Shown here: positions 17,418-25,987 of the stretch, one piece after another
How positions within the stretch are numbered: position 1 is the stretch's first letter
How the letters are laid out: the number at the start of each line of letters is the position of its first letter
Assembly (NCBI GenBank): GCA_015654795.1
Contig: JAATGF010000172.1
Span: 1-64,000 of the forward strand
Source: Bacteroidales bacterium
Lineage (GTDB): Bacteria > Bacteroidota > Bacteroidia > Bacteroidales > Prolixibacteraceae
Direction of reading: 5' to 3'
DNA length: 64,000 nt
The notes under the pieces: model-generated
The model's database searches: none
Told to the model about the DNA's origin: nothing
Seen by the model: only the letters and a program-made list of their open reading frames with translations
Made by a program: the position numbers and the translations under genes

Positions 17418-18789
17418 AAACGAATTAGGTTTAATACCTCCTCAGGCATTAGAAGTTGAAGCGGCGGTTCTGGGAGCTTTAATGTTGGAAGCGGATGCTT
17501 TTCGTAAAATATCAGGAATAATTAAAGCCGAAAGTTTTTACCTGGACACTCACAGGATAATATTTGAGGTCATCAAATCACTTTCAGATTTAAATAGGCC
17601 GATTGATCTAATAACTGTAACTCAATCGCTTCACGATAAAAACCAATTAGATAAAATTGGCGGTCCACTAGTTATTACTCAACTTACATCACATGTTGCA
17701 TCAGCGGCACATATTGAATATCATGCCTATATCATTGCTCAGCTCTCAATGAGGAGACAATTGATTCGGGAATCTTCACATTTTATTGCCTCACTGTGTG
17801 ACAATGACGCTGAATTAGATGAGGTTGTCGATATAATGAAATATTCCATCGATGGAATTATGAATGGATCAGGGGCCATAATTGGAAAACTGCAACCTCA
17901 AATATTAAGTGAAGCATTGACAGAAATAAAAGAGGCTTGCAGAATTCATAAATCAGGAGGTTTGCCAGGCATATCAACAGGCTTTAAAATGTTAGATTTT
18001 TCTATTGGCGGCTGGCGTAGGGGTACTTTGGCAATTGTAGCTGCCAGAACAGGCATTGGCAAAACGTCACTGGCTATGCACTTTTTAAAAGAAGCGGTAA
18101 AGCTTGATAAACACGTGGTATTATATTCGTTTGAAATGACAGCTTCAAAGCTAGGGCAATTCATGTTAAGCGCTCTTTCGGGCGTAAATAGAACCGTGTT
18201 ACGTGATGGTTGGACAAGTCCGGAGGAGTTAGATTTGATAAATAAAGCTGTTAAGGCATTAGAAAACCAGAAAATTAGAATAGTTGATTCCGGATTATCA
18301 ACAATTGACCAAATTTCCAGGGATGTGGCCAGATCGTCAATGAAAGGTGAATGTGATCTTGTTATCGTTGATTATATCGGACTTGTAAAAACATCTTCAT
18401 CAAATATATATATGAGTAATGCTGATCGTATTGCAGAAATATCAGGCACACTCAAACAAATATCTATGAGTAATAATATTCCCGTTCTTTGCTTAGCTCA
18501 ATTGAACAGAGAAGCCGAAAAGTTTGAAGAGCCCCAGCTACACCATTTAAGAGATAGTGGTGCCATTGAACAGGATGCCGATATTGTTCTGATGCCATTT
18601 TATGACGAAAAAACAGGGACTAAGCAATTCAAACTTAAAATTGCTAAGAATCGGGATGGTGGATCCGGGAGCTCAATTGATATTTTTCCAAATGATCAGT
18701 TTAACGTATTCTCCGATAAACCGGATAATATTCAGGTAAATTACAATCCAAATAGAAATATTGAACCGGGTGAGGATAACGCATTTTAG
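17401..18789 (+). CDS. Replicative DNA helicase, DnaB type
   Basis: About 462 residues. It has the N-terminal DnaB domain ('PPQALEVEAAVLGALMLEAD') and the RecA-like ATPase: Walker A 'ARTGIGKTSLAMHFL' (about 218), Walker B 'DLVIVDYIGL' (about 319), then 'LAQLNREAE' and 'LRDSGAIEQDADIV'. It unwinds the fork as a hexamer. A self-encoded helicase lets the element replicate on its own. An upstream ATG at 17371 would add ten residues; 17401 is chosen because it aligns better with the family N-terminus. Confidence 0.92.
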   Translation: MNSKIKNELGLIPPQALEVEAAVLGALMLEADAFRKISGIIKAESFYLDTHRIIFEVIKSLSDLNRPIDLITVTQSLHDKNQLDKIGGPLVITQLTSHVASAAHIEYHAYIIAQLSMRRQLIRESSHFIASLCDNDAELDEVVDIMKYSIDGIMNGSGAIIGKLQPQILSEALTEIKEACRIHKSGGLPGISTGFKMLDFSIGGWRRGTLAIVAARTGIGKTSLAMHFLKEAVKLDKHVVLYSFEMTASKLGQFMLSALSGVNRTVLRDGWTSPEELDLINKAVKALENQKIRIVDSGLSTIDQISRDVARSSMKGECDLVIVDYIGLVKTSSSNIYMSNADRIAEISGTLKQISMSNNIPVLCLAQLNREAEKFEEPQLHHLRDSGAIEQDADIVLMPFYDEKTGTKQFKLKIAKNRDGGSGSSIDIFPNDQFNVFSDKPDNIQVNYNPNRNIEPGEDNAF

Positions 18790-18825
18790 CTATTAATCCA
18801 TTTAATCATAACAAAAGCAAATCAA

Positions 18826-19176
18826 ATGAAAAAGGATCTTACAGAAAGACTTTTGTCACCGAAATTAAGGACTGCTTGGATTATTGCGCCACAGCGGTCA
18901 ACCGTTTTCAATCCTGAATTAGAAGAGTTGGAAAATGTATTTAAAATGTTATCCAGAGATAAAGCGATTGATCTGGCTGAATTTACTGTTAAGCATTTCA
19001 AACTACCGCATCATATCTCAAAAGTTTTTCCTCCTCCGTCAACTAGTCAGAAAATGGCCGCGGAGATCCTTTGTGATGAGCTTAAAATTTACCTTAATCG
19101 ATATCGTTCAATTACAATTTTCCGCAAGATGGTTGTTTTCAAAAATCATTATACAAGTTTAATCAGTTACCAATAA
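18826..19176 (+). CDS. Hypothetical protein (island 2)
   Basis: A 116-residue protein with no recognised domain, basic and mixed alpha, with no signal or membrane segment. It is the first of four small same-strand genes between the helicase and the second recombinase. Spacing and orientation support it as a real gene. Confidence 0.6.
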   Translation: MKKDLTERLLSPKLRTAWIIAPQRSTVFNPELEELENVFKMLSRDKAIDLAEFTVKHFKLPHHISKVFPPPSTSQKMAAEILCDELKIYLNRYRSITIFRKMVVFKNHYTSLISYQ

Positions 19177-19187
19177 ATAATTTCAAA

Positions 19188-19460
19188 ATGGCAAAGAATA
19201 TATATAAAACAGAAATTGCAATAATCAAAACGACAATGCTCCAAAGCCCAAATCCTATGTTTATGCCATGGACGGTAGACTTTTGCAATGAGCGGTTTAA
19301 TTTTAAAACTCCATTTCGCAGCAAAATGCCAAGTGAGTCAAAATCCGAATATGTTAATCAATTTATTGATTTTCTGACTGCTTTTCTCATAAAAAAAGAT
19401 AGTGATAGGTCTGAAAATGAAACCATTTTAGCAATTTATATAAAAAACTTTCTTTCTTAA
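19188..19460 (+). CDS. Hypothetical protein (island 2)
   Basis: A 90-residue protein with no recognised family. It starts 11 bp after the preceding gene. Its C-terminal half is predicted helical ('SEYVNQFIDFLTAFLIKK'). Confidence 0.55.
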   Translation: MAKNIYKTEIAIIKTTMLQSPNPMFMPWTVDFCNERFNFKTPFRSKMPSESKSEYVNQFIDFLTAFLIKKDSDRSENETILAIYIKNFLS

Positions 19461-19496
19461 TAAACATCAAATTCTTAAAATTTTAAAACATTAATT

Positions 19497-19820
19497 ATGA
19501 ATGCAAATAATAAAGCTCAAATTCCTATTCTTGCTAGTTTATCCGATGATCTTTTGATTTCTGCCGTTGCAGAAATAGGAAGTATGCTCGATACAGATTT
19601 GCCTAAATTCAAGCCTGGCATGGACAAAACAAAGTATGCAACCAGGGTCATGGAAAAGGTTGAAGCTTCAGCAGCAAGATTCACGGAACCCGAAGCCAAA
19701 AAATGTGCGGATAAAATCGTTAATCGAATAAAAAATGAAAGCCCTGATCTTTGGTCTATTATTACAGGAAAATTTAAAATGCTTCGTTCAATCTTAAATT
19801 TCAATTACCGTAAAAATTAA
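19497..19820 (+). CDS. Hypothetical protein (island 2)
   Basis: A 107-residue, largely helical soluble protein of unknown function. It is followed after 4 bp by the next small gene, so the two are likely cotranscribed. Confidence 0.6.
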   Translation: MNANNKAQIPILASLSDDLLISAVAEIGSMLDTDLPKFKPGMDKTKYATRVMEKVEASAARFTEPEAKKCADKIVNRIKNESPDLWSIITGKFKMLRSILNFNYRKN

Positions 19821-19824
19821 TGCA

Positions 19825-20097
19825 ATGGATGCACAAAACTATATTTCACCTGAAAATAAAAGACAGATTGAGAAGGAAATGAAAGCTCTTAAAGGAGATT
19901 TTATTTGGTACACCACTGAAATTATTAACGAATGGTTTAACATGACTTATCCCAATATGGAAAAGGTCAATAAGAAACGGCATGAATATATTCGCCTTTT
20001 ATGCCAATATCTGTGGAGACACATAGCAGATTCGAAAGGGATTACTGATTACTCGGAATCTATTGCAAAGCTTAAAAATATGTTCAAAATAGAATAG
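19825..20097 (+). CDS. Hypothetical protein (island 2)
   Basis: A 90-residue, helical, charged protein with no recognised family. Its stop is one base before the start of the second tyrosine recombinase, so the two are probably translationally coupled. Confidence 0.6.
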   Translation: MDAQNYISPENKRQIEKEMKALKGDFIWYTTEIINEWFNMTYPNMEKVNKKRHEYIRLLCQYLWRHIADSKGITDYSESIAKLKNMFKIE

Positions 20098-20098
20098 A

Positions 20099-21025
20099 AT
20101 GAATACTTCAAAACCTATTAACGTCCTGATCGAAGAATTCCTAAGCGAAGCTGATTGTATTGCCAGCTCAAAACGGACCTATCGCATTTCGTTGAATCTC
20201 TGGGTTAAGTATATGGTTCAACATGCAGATATAATAAATCCTACGAAAGCAAATCTGTTAACCTATCGTGAGTACCTAAGAGCTCAAGGCAAATCCGTTT
20301 CTACAATCTCACTATATTTTGCAGCAATAAAACTATTCTTTAAATGGTTAAGTATTAAAGATATATTTAATGATATTAGTGCGGGCCTCCAATGGCGTAA
20401 CAAATCTATTTCACACAAAAGGGACTCCCTTTCGATCGAACAGGTATCGCAATTACTGTCCAGAATGGATAATGTCACGTTAATTGAGGCTCGTAATTAT
20501 GCAATAGTTAATCTGATGGCACGGTGTGCATTACGATGTACTGAAGTGTCTAAACTTGATGTTTGTGATTTGATAAAAAAAGGTGACAGGTTTTCACTTA
20601 GATTACAACGTAAAGGCCATAAGGATAAGGATGAATCTATCCATATAACTGACAGTATAATCAATCCAATTAATAAGTATCTGAATCTTAGAGGTGCCTA
20701 TCTTCCGAGTGATCCCATGTTTGCCCGGTGTGGTCAGTGTCCGGGATATCGTTTATCAACCATAACCATAGGCCATATAGTTGTTAACGCTTATTCGTTA
20801 ATTGATACTGAAGGGAAAAGATTGTCCGCTCACTCACTGCGCCATACTGCCGCTGAACTTGCAAAGGATAGTGGTTCGACAGTCTATGAGATTCAGCAGT
20901 TACTTGGTCATCGTGACATAAATACAACCATGATCTATTTAAGCGGTTTTGACCGCAAAGGCAGAGAGGCAGACAACGCTATCAATGCAATCGATGAAGT
21001 GTACAGAAACGCATTAAAAGGATAA
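20099..21025 (+). CDS. Second tyrosine recombinase, XerC/D-like
   Basis: A 308-residue recombinase with a SAM-like N-terminal domain (about 1-95) and a full catalytic set: Arg in 'ARCALRCTEVSKL' (about 146), 'HSLRHTAAEL' (about 244), and 'LGHRDINTTMIYL' with the nucleophile Tyr (about 280). It is clearly different from the integrase at 14287. It could resolve dimers of the replicated element, control inversion, or be a leftover from another element. It is the last gene before the non-coding cos-like region. Confidence 0.9.
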   Translation: MNTSKPINVLIEEFLSEADCIASSKRTYRISLNLWVKYMVQHADIINPTKANLLTYREYLRAQGKSVSTISLYFAAIKLFFKWLSIKDIFNDISAGLQWRNKSISHKRDSLSIEQVSQLLSRMDNVTLIEARNYAIVNLMARCALRCTEVSKLDVCDLIKKGDRFSLRLQRKGHKDKDESIHITDSIINPINKYLNLRGAYLPSDPMFARCGQCPGYRLSTITIGHIVVNAYSLIDTEGKRLSAHSLRHTAAELAKDSGSTVYEIQQLLGHRDINTTMIYLSGFDRKGREADNAINAIDEVYRNALKG

Positions 21026-21169
21026 AGAACCTGTATAAATTCAAACATTCAAGACATGACATGTGGTTAACACGGAATTTATTGCACATCGAACTATGTT
21101 AAATTGATGTATGAGGGTCACTATAAGTTAGCTAGTCTTAGACATAAGCTAATAGATTGAAAAATAATA

Positions 21170-21245
21170 GTATAGGGGGGCGGGTAAAATCTCTACAGGG
21201 TGACATCCCCGCGACCGCATCCAAAGTAAATTTCTCCGCGTGCTA
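21170..21245 (+). other. cos-like phage packaging motif
   Basis: A G-run ('tagggggg') runs straight into 'cgggtaaaatctctacaggg', then 'catccccgcgaccgcatcc'. From memory, this order (G-rich block, taaaatctctac, then cgcgaccgc) is the conserved core of the cos region next to HNH/terminase genes in many HK97-type phages. It is much more GC-rich than its surroundings. The 650-bp gap 21026-21674 holds no gene. If it is a true cos site, the element can be packaged, but no terminase is encoded here. Confidence 0.55.
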
Positions 21246-21674
21246 AATTGGGGAAAATGGGTTTAGCTTTTAGGTTTGAATTGATGCATTACTTAGAAAT
21301 CATTGCTACCTCGTTCTTTTGATTATAAAATTGCGTTGGGTGTCGGAAAAGTAAATTTTGTACACACCTTTTGTGATTCCCAGTTGTTGCGCTCGCTTAT
21401 TCCTTTGATCAATGCTTAAACTTTATTAGCAATTTAACAATAATGATAATCATAAGTATTGTGAATTATGATTTCGGCTAATAATTGAGCTTTTAGCGAG
21501 TTATTTCACTACCGTATTTTTTTTTCTATTCTGATATTTATTTATGTATGCTTTGTAAGTAATAGATATATAGTTGTTTATACTTTAAAATATTTTTTTT
21601 TGATTTTTTTTTGATCCGCTATCAATGTCGGTAGATTTGATCTCATTAAGTATCAAAATCTAATATTATTCAAC

Positions 21675-22940
21675 ATGTCAAAGTTCGATGATTTGAAAGT
21701 AAAGCATAGTGAGCTTACAACTGAATATTTCCGATTAATGGACCAAGGACCAACAAATGAAAACAATAAAAAGTTGGATGAACTTGAAGTTGCAATGGAC
21801 CATATCAATCGGGAAATTGAATTTGAAAATAAAAAATTTCGTTTTAGTGCAAATTATTTTAATAATTTAACAATGGGAGAATCACGTGAATTGCAGAAAT
21901 TTAGCTTTGCAAAGTTCCTGCGCGAAGCTTCAACTGGTGTCCTTACCGGACTAGAAATGGAGTCGCATCAAGAAGGTGTAAAAGAAATGCGTCATATAGG
22001 GGGTGAAGATGCAAAGGGTTTTTGCATCAGTGAAAAGGTGTTACTTGCTACAAATGTTCGTGCAAGTACCGGCCAAAATATTACAAATCCCGCCGATGGT
22101 GGTAATTTGGCACATACAATGCCCGTGATGTATTTTGAAGCGCTGTCAAATGCTCTTGTATTACCCAGCTTGGGAGCTACGTTTTTACCTGGACTTAATG
22201 GCTATTTGCCAATTGTCCGAGGATCGTTGTTTGATGCTGAGTGGTTACCTGAAGGAACTGGTTCAACAACTGTTAAAGCGCAATATGGTAAAATTTTAAT
22301 GCAAGCGAAACGCGTATGTGCTGCCGGTGTATTCTCAAAACAGTTACTTATTCAGACTTCTTTAGGTGTTGAAAACATGATCTTAAACGGTCTGGTAAAT
22401 GCCAATGCGCAAGCTATCCAAACTGCTATAATCAACGGTTTAGCTGCCAATGACCAACCAGTCGGAATATTAACCACCGAGGGTATAGCGATTGTACCGG
22501 GTGGAGATAATGGCATAGCTATAGATTGGTCTCATATTGTTGCTTTAGAAACAGCCGTTGCCCTGGTAAATGCTGATATTGGTTCACTTGGTTACCTTAC
22601 CAATGCAAAGGTTCGAGGCAAATTAAAAAATACTTTGAAATCAGCCGGTGCACCGGCGTATTGTTGGGAAGGGGCTGAGGTCAATGGCTATAAAGCTGCG
22701 GTCACCAATGCAGTACCTTCAAACCTAAGCAAAGGCACAAGCGTTGAAAACTGTTCGGCCATTATTTTTGGTAATTGGAAAGACTTATTGATTGGAAGTT
22801 GGGGAGGTCTTGACGTTGTAGTTGATCCTTACACTTTAGCTGATAAAAGCGAATTGCGTATTATCGTTAATAGCTTTGCCGATGCCGCGATTTCGAATCC
22901 TGCATCATTTTCAATGATGAAAGACGTGCTTACCATTTAA
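21675..22940 (+). CDS. HK97-family major capsid protein
   Basis: A 421-residue protein of HK97 size. Residues 1-60 form a charged coiled-coil delta/scaffold-like region ('NKKLDELEVAMDHINREIEF'). The shell fold follows, with typical segments 'NPADGGNLAHTMPVMYFEAL', 'WLPEGTGSTTVKAQYGKI' and 'NANAQAIQTAIINGLA', and the closing 'IIVNSFADAAISNPASF'. It forms the icosahedral head. The full length and unbroken frame imply that it is still under selection. No portal, protease or connector gene is adjacent, which is abnormal for a phage head module. Confidence 0.9.
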   Translation: MSKFDDLKVKHSELTTEYFRLMDQGPTNENNKKLDELEVAMDHINREIEFENKKFRFSANYFNNLTMGESRELQKFSFAKFLREASTGVLTGLEMESHQEGVKEMRHIGGEDAKGFCISEKVLLATNVRASTGQNITNPADGGNLAHTMPVMYFEALSNALVLPSLGATFLPGLNGYLPIVRGSLFDAEWLPEGTGSTTVKAQYGKILMQAKRVCAAGVFSKQLLIQTSLGVENMILNGLVNANAQAIQTAIINGLAANDQPVGILTTEGIAIVPGGDNGIAIDWSHIVALETAVALVNADIGSLGYLTNAKVRGKLKNTLKSAGAPAYCWEGAEVNGYKAAVTNAVPSNLSKGTSVENCSAIIFGNWKDLLIGSWGGLDVVVDPYTLADKSELRIIVNSFADAAISNPASFSMMKDVLTI

Positions 22941-22956
22941 TATGGATTTTTTCATG

Positions 22957-22997
22957 AAAACCCTGCCTTCCAGTTAACCAGACTGGGGTAGGGTTTT
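22957..22997 (+). terminator. Terminator after the capsid gene
   Basis: AAAACCCT ... AGGGTTTT with additional internal pairing (CCAGT/ACTGG), 17 nt after the capsid stop and followed by T-rich sequence. The preceding 'ggattttttcat' also precedes the terminator after the tape-measure gene (25502-25513). Confidence 0.75.
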
Positions 22998-23012
22998 ACT
23001 TTTAAAATCTCA

Positions 23013-23105
23013 ATGGCAACTAAAAATCTTAAGGTCCTGATATCGGTTGATACAAAGCCGTATCGCGCTGAAATTGATCAGGCTGATGTAGTAAATATCA
23101 AATAA
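23013..23105 (+). pseudogene. Truncated duplicate of the tape-measure gene start
   Basis: A 30-codon frame beginning 'MATKNLKVLIS' and continuing 'DTKPYRAEIDQA'. It is nearly identical to the first 24 residues of the tape-measure protein at 23800 and then stops at 'VVNIK'. It is too short to be a tape measure and ends 1 bp before the tail-chaperone gene. It is best read as the scar of a duplication or deletion that removed intervening phage genes. Confidence 0.7.
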
Positions 23106-23106
23106 A

Positions 23107-23565
23107 ATGAAAAAAGACTTTATCACAATCAACGATCAGGAATACCGTGTTGAAATAAACATGAATACGGTTGAAAACTGGGAACGACTTTCAGGCAAAA
23201 GACTTGGACAATTCGAAGTCGAGGCTGCCCAGTCGGCTAAAAAAGGAGGTGTATCAACGCGAGCTATGCTACTCTGGTTTTTTTGCGGTATCACAGAAGG
23301 TGAAGATATCGAAGGTCGCAAGTTTGAAACCAGTTTTCTTGATTTTAAACGCATGCTGAAACCTTCTGTTATGTCTGAATTTGCTGTTATTTTCCTTCGT
23401 CAGTACCTGAAAGAAAAATCAGATTCAGGAACTCATGATGATGTAAAAAAAAAGAAACTGAACCGGTCGCGCTTTGCCAGCTTCGTCAGATTGCGCTGGG
23501 TGAAATGGGTTGGCGCCCTGTTGATTTTGAGTTTTGCCGGCCTGCTTATTTTTTTGATGCATTAA
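23107..23565 (+). CDS. Tail assembly chaperone (G-like), frameshift donor frame
   Basis: A 152-residue product in the zero frame. Residues 1-110 are a compact chaperone-like domain. From residue 113 the run 'VKKKKLNR' is coded over a poly-A slippery site, after which the zero frame becomes an odd Arg/Trp-rich hydrophobic tail ending at 23565. In siphophages the G protein and its frameshifted G-T form bind the tape measure and chaperone tail assembly. The position directly before the tape-measure gene fits that role. Confidence 0.8.
   Translation: MKKDFITINDQEYRVEINMNTVENWERLSGKRLGQFEVEAAQSAKKGGVSTRAMLLWFFCGITEGEDIEGRKFETSFLDFKRMLKPSVMSEFAVIFLRQYLKEKSDSGTHDDVKKKKLNRSRFASFVRLRWVKWVGALLILSFAGLLIFLMH
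23448..23454 (+). promoter_or_regulatory. -1 ribosomal frameshift slippery heptamer A AAA AAG
   Basis: In the zero frame the codons here read AAA AAG, preceded by A, giving the classic X XXY YYZ heptamer within a run of nine A and a G (23445-23454). Slipping back by one base joins the upstream chaperone to the open frame that ends at 23795, giving a product of about 229 residues. This is the expected arrangement for G/G-T tail chaperones. Confidence 0.8.
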
Positions 23566-23795
23566 CGGGTCATTATGCTGCAAAAAATGAGCGTTTTGAG
23601 TTTGCTTATAACATAGCGCGCATATCCGTTTGCACGCTTCGAAATGTTCAGTTAACACCCGAAACGCAGGTTTTACCGTCTGCGATGTGGCCGGACTGGA
23701 ATTCAAAAGAGGAAAACAACGGAAATGAAACTATCGATCCGCAAAAACTAAATGAAAATATACGATCTGCAATTGATTTTCTGAATAAAAGATAA
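23454..23795 (+). CDS. Tail assembly chaperone T-domain, expressed by -1 frameshift
   Basis: This frame is open from the slippery site and reads 'ETEPVALCQLRQIALGEM' and then 'WRPVDFEFC'. It continues to 'INENIR'-type sequence just before the stop. It has no good independent start near the slip (first ATG at 23505, internal to the domain), so it is read as the C-terminal half of the G-T fusion. It lies 4 bp before the tape-measure gene. The T domain recruits the major tail protein in lambda-like phages. Confidence 0.75.
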   Translation, partial: ETEPVALCQLRQIALGEMGWRPVDFEFCRPAYFFDALTGHYAAKNERFEFAYNIARISVCTLRNVQLTPETQVLPSAMWPDWNSKEENNGNETIDPQKLNENIRSAIDFLNKR

Positions 23796-23799
23796 AATT

Positions 23800-25434
23800 A
23801 TGGCAACAAAAAATCTAAAAGTATTAATGTCAGGCGATACAAAGCCGTATCGCGCTGAAATCGATCAGGCCGGCGCTGCAACTACTAAGTTTCAGAAATC
23901 GGCGGGTGATTCGTTTAATGAGTTGGCTCAGGTTTTTGGCGTTCAAATTGGTGATATCAAAGAAAAGTTACAGTCGTTTGCGGGCGGTTTTAAGACGCTG
24001 CTTACTTCTATGAAGGCATCATCCGAAGGCGCTTCGTTTTTTGCCGGTGGAATGAAAATTGTCAAGATTGCACTTGCATCAACAGGCATCGGATTATTAA
24101 TCGTTGCCCTTGCTTCCCTGGTATCATATTTCACACAGACCGAACGCGGAGCCGAATTTGTTGAACGTGCTATGGCCGGATTAAAGGCTGCCTTTAAAGT
24201 TCTGATCGATCATGCTTCCGCTTTTGGAGAGGGTTTATTAAAGATATTTAAGGGTGATTTTCAGGGTGGATGGGACGCTTTAAAGAATTCGGTTAAAGGC
24301 GTTGGTACCGAAATGGCTGAAGAGGCGAAAGAGGCAAGTGCACTTGAGCGCAGATTTCAGGCGCTTGAAGATGCAGAAAAAGAATTGGAATTAGTCAATT
24401 CGGAGCGTAGGGCTAATGCCCGTGAATTGTTTGCACAGTCCAAGGCTGAGAATGTAGATGCCGAAACTAAACAGAAACTCATTCGCCAGGCTATGGCACT
24501 TGAAAAACTTGCCTTTAATGACGAAAAAACATTAGCTGCTGAACGGCTTGCTATTCATAAGGGGCAAGTAGAACAGGGTGAGGCGCGCGACGAACAGAAT
24601 TATAAAACCCTTGAATTACAGGGTGCAATTAACAACCTGAATCGTGACGCCGCAAATGTGGAAATGAGTTATTCTAAAGCCCTGAAAGCCGCAAATAAAG
24701 AGATTGAGGCTCAAACGGCAGCAACTATTAAAGCTGCTGAAGCTGTACGCATCTACGAAGATAATATCAAGAATAGCAAACTAATGGAAGGAAAATTAAC
24801 TGGGACCACTGTTAAATCCAATATTGAAGTATCTACGACATCAAAAGATGGGGGTTTTATGGATAACATCAAAAAATCACAGGCGCTTTCAGATGCGAGA
24901 TGGAGGAAAGAGCAGGAAAATATAGTAAAAACAAAAGATGTTTATATGGATTTATCCGACTCTATTGCAAGTGGATTAAGCGAAATGGCAAATGGTACTG
25001 GTGAATTTTTGGGGAAACTGATTAATGGTGAAGGAAGTCTTAAGAGTTTTGGAGAAATGATTGCAGGGGTTTTTGCGGATATGGCTATCAATGTAGGGAA
25101 AGGAGCCATTTTGACGGGCACGGCTATGTTAGCTCTAAAAACTGCATTAAAATTTGGCAACCCTTATGTTGCTATCGCTGCCGGCATTGCATTGGTTGCT
25201 TTTGGTACTGCTTTGAAAGGGGCTTTATCAAACTCTGCTTCTGGTGGTGCAACCGGATCAATGGAGGGTGGTCAAAAATATAACTACGATTACGATACAC
25301 GTGGAACTATCGGTACCAATCAGGCTGCTACACAAAAGGTTGTCGTTGAAGTAAACGGCACACTTAATGCTTCACCGAAAGGGTTAACGACAACTTTAAG
25401 CAAGGAGAATACAAGGGTTTATTATTCGACGTAG
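23800..25434 (+). CDS. Phage tail tape-measure protein
   Basis: A 544-residue protein. It has the N-terminal 'DTKPYRAEIDQAGAATTKFQ' motif seen in tape measures, hydrophobic segments at about 86-110 and 440-475, a long coiled coil between about 175 and 310 ('LERRFQALEDAEKELELV'), and a Gly/Ser-rich stretch near 480. Tape measures set tail length and form or guide the DNA channel. At 544 residues it is short, which would predict a tail of roughly 80 nm by the usual 1.5 angstrom per residue rule. It is the last gene of the structural block; no baseplate genes follow. Confidence 0.85.
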   Translation: MATKNLKVLMSGDTKPYRAEIDQAGAATTKFQKSAGDSFNELAQVFGVQIGDIKEKLQSFAGGFKTLLTSMKASSEGASFFAGGMKIVKIALASTGIGLLIVALASLVSYFTQTERGAEFVERAMAGLKAAFKVLIDHASAFGEGLLKIFKGDFQGGWDALKNSVKGVGTEMAEEAKEASALERRFQALEDAEKELELVNSERRANARELFAQSKAENVDAETKQKLIRQAMALEKLAFNDEKTLAAERLAIHKGQVEQGEARDEQNYKTLELQGAINNLNRDAANVEMSYSKALKAANKEIEAQTAATIKAAEAVRIYEDNIKNSKLMEGKLTGTTVKSNIEVSTTSKDGGFMDNIKKSQALSDARWRKEQENIVKTKDVYMDLSDSIASGLSEMANGTGEFLGKLINGEGSLKSFGEMIAGVFADMAINVGKGAILTGTAMLALKTALKFGNPYVAIAAGIALVAFGTALKGALSNSASGGATGSMEGGQKYNYDYDTRGTIGTNQAATQKVVVEVNGTLNASPKGLTTTLSKENTRVYYST

Positions 25435-25514
25435 AATCCTAATGTTGATATAAAATATTAGAAAATACAACTGGTCTCCGAATTGCAGTTGGATAAATCT
25501 GGATTTTTTCATAT

Positions 25515-25555
25515 AAACACCGACGCCAGGGGAAAGCCTTGATCGGTGTTTTTTA
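25515..25555 (+). terminator. Terminator after the tape-measure gene
   Basis: AAACACCGA ... TCGGTGTTTTTT, 9-bp arms with a T-run, 80 nt after the stop. It closes the rightward part of island 2 before the convergent leftward genes. Confidence 0.85.
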
Positions 25556-25600
25556 CTAAATAATGGAGCAGACATCTTTTGATTCACATTACTTATATGT

Positions 25601-25891
25601 TTAATTCAGTTTTTCAATTTGATTATCTGAAGGTAATAATGAGTTTCTGAAATATTTAAAATTCCTATACTTAGGTTTACCTGTAAGCCTTTGAAATTCG
25701 TTATTACAAATTTCAAAGGCTTGCTTTTGGGACAATTCGAAACCTTCTTTGTTTATGCCTTTGATTGTTTCTATAATGACATTCGTGAATCCGTATGGTG
25801 AGATCATTCGAAATAGGCATGATGGATCAGCTAATTTTAGCGTGGCACCTTTAATACATTCTCTTTCTCGTTTTTCAATTACATTTTTCAT
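25601..25891 (-). CDS. Hypothetical protein (island 2, leftward)
   Basis: A 96-residue, basic, mixed alpha protein with no recognised family and no signal peptide. It is the last of three leftward genes between the structural block and the tRNA. Such edge positions often hold cargo genes. Confidence 0.55.
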   Translation of the reverse strand: MKNVIEKRERECIKGATLKLADPSCLFRMISPYGFTNVIIETIKGINKEGFELSQKQAFEICNNEFQRLTGKPKYRNFKYFRNSLLPSDNQIEKLN

Positions 25892-25987
25892 TTTACGGTT
25901 ATTTGAGGATTTTGAAATTTATGTTTTTAATTTACAAAGCACAATTTTGATAATAAAACAATGTTGTTATTGAGAATCATTAGAGTA

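Noticed and set aside
23505-23795. An independent gene starting at the ATG at 23505
   Set aside because: The frame is already open and protein-like upstream of this ATG, back to the slippery heptamer, so it is better read as the C-terminal part of a frameshift product.
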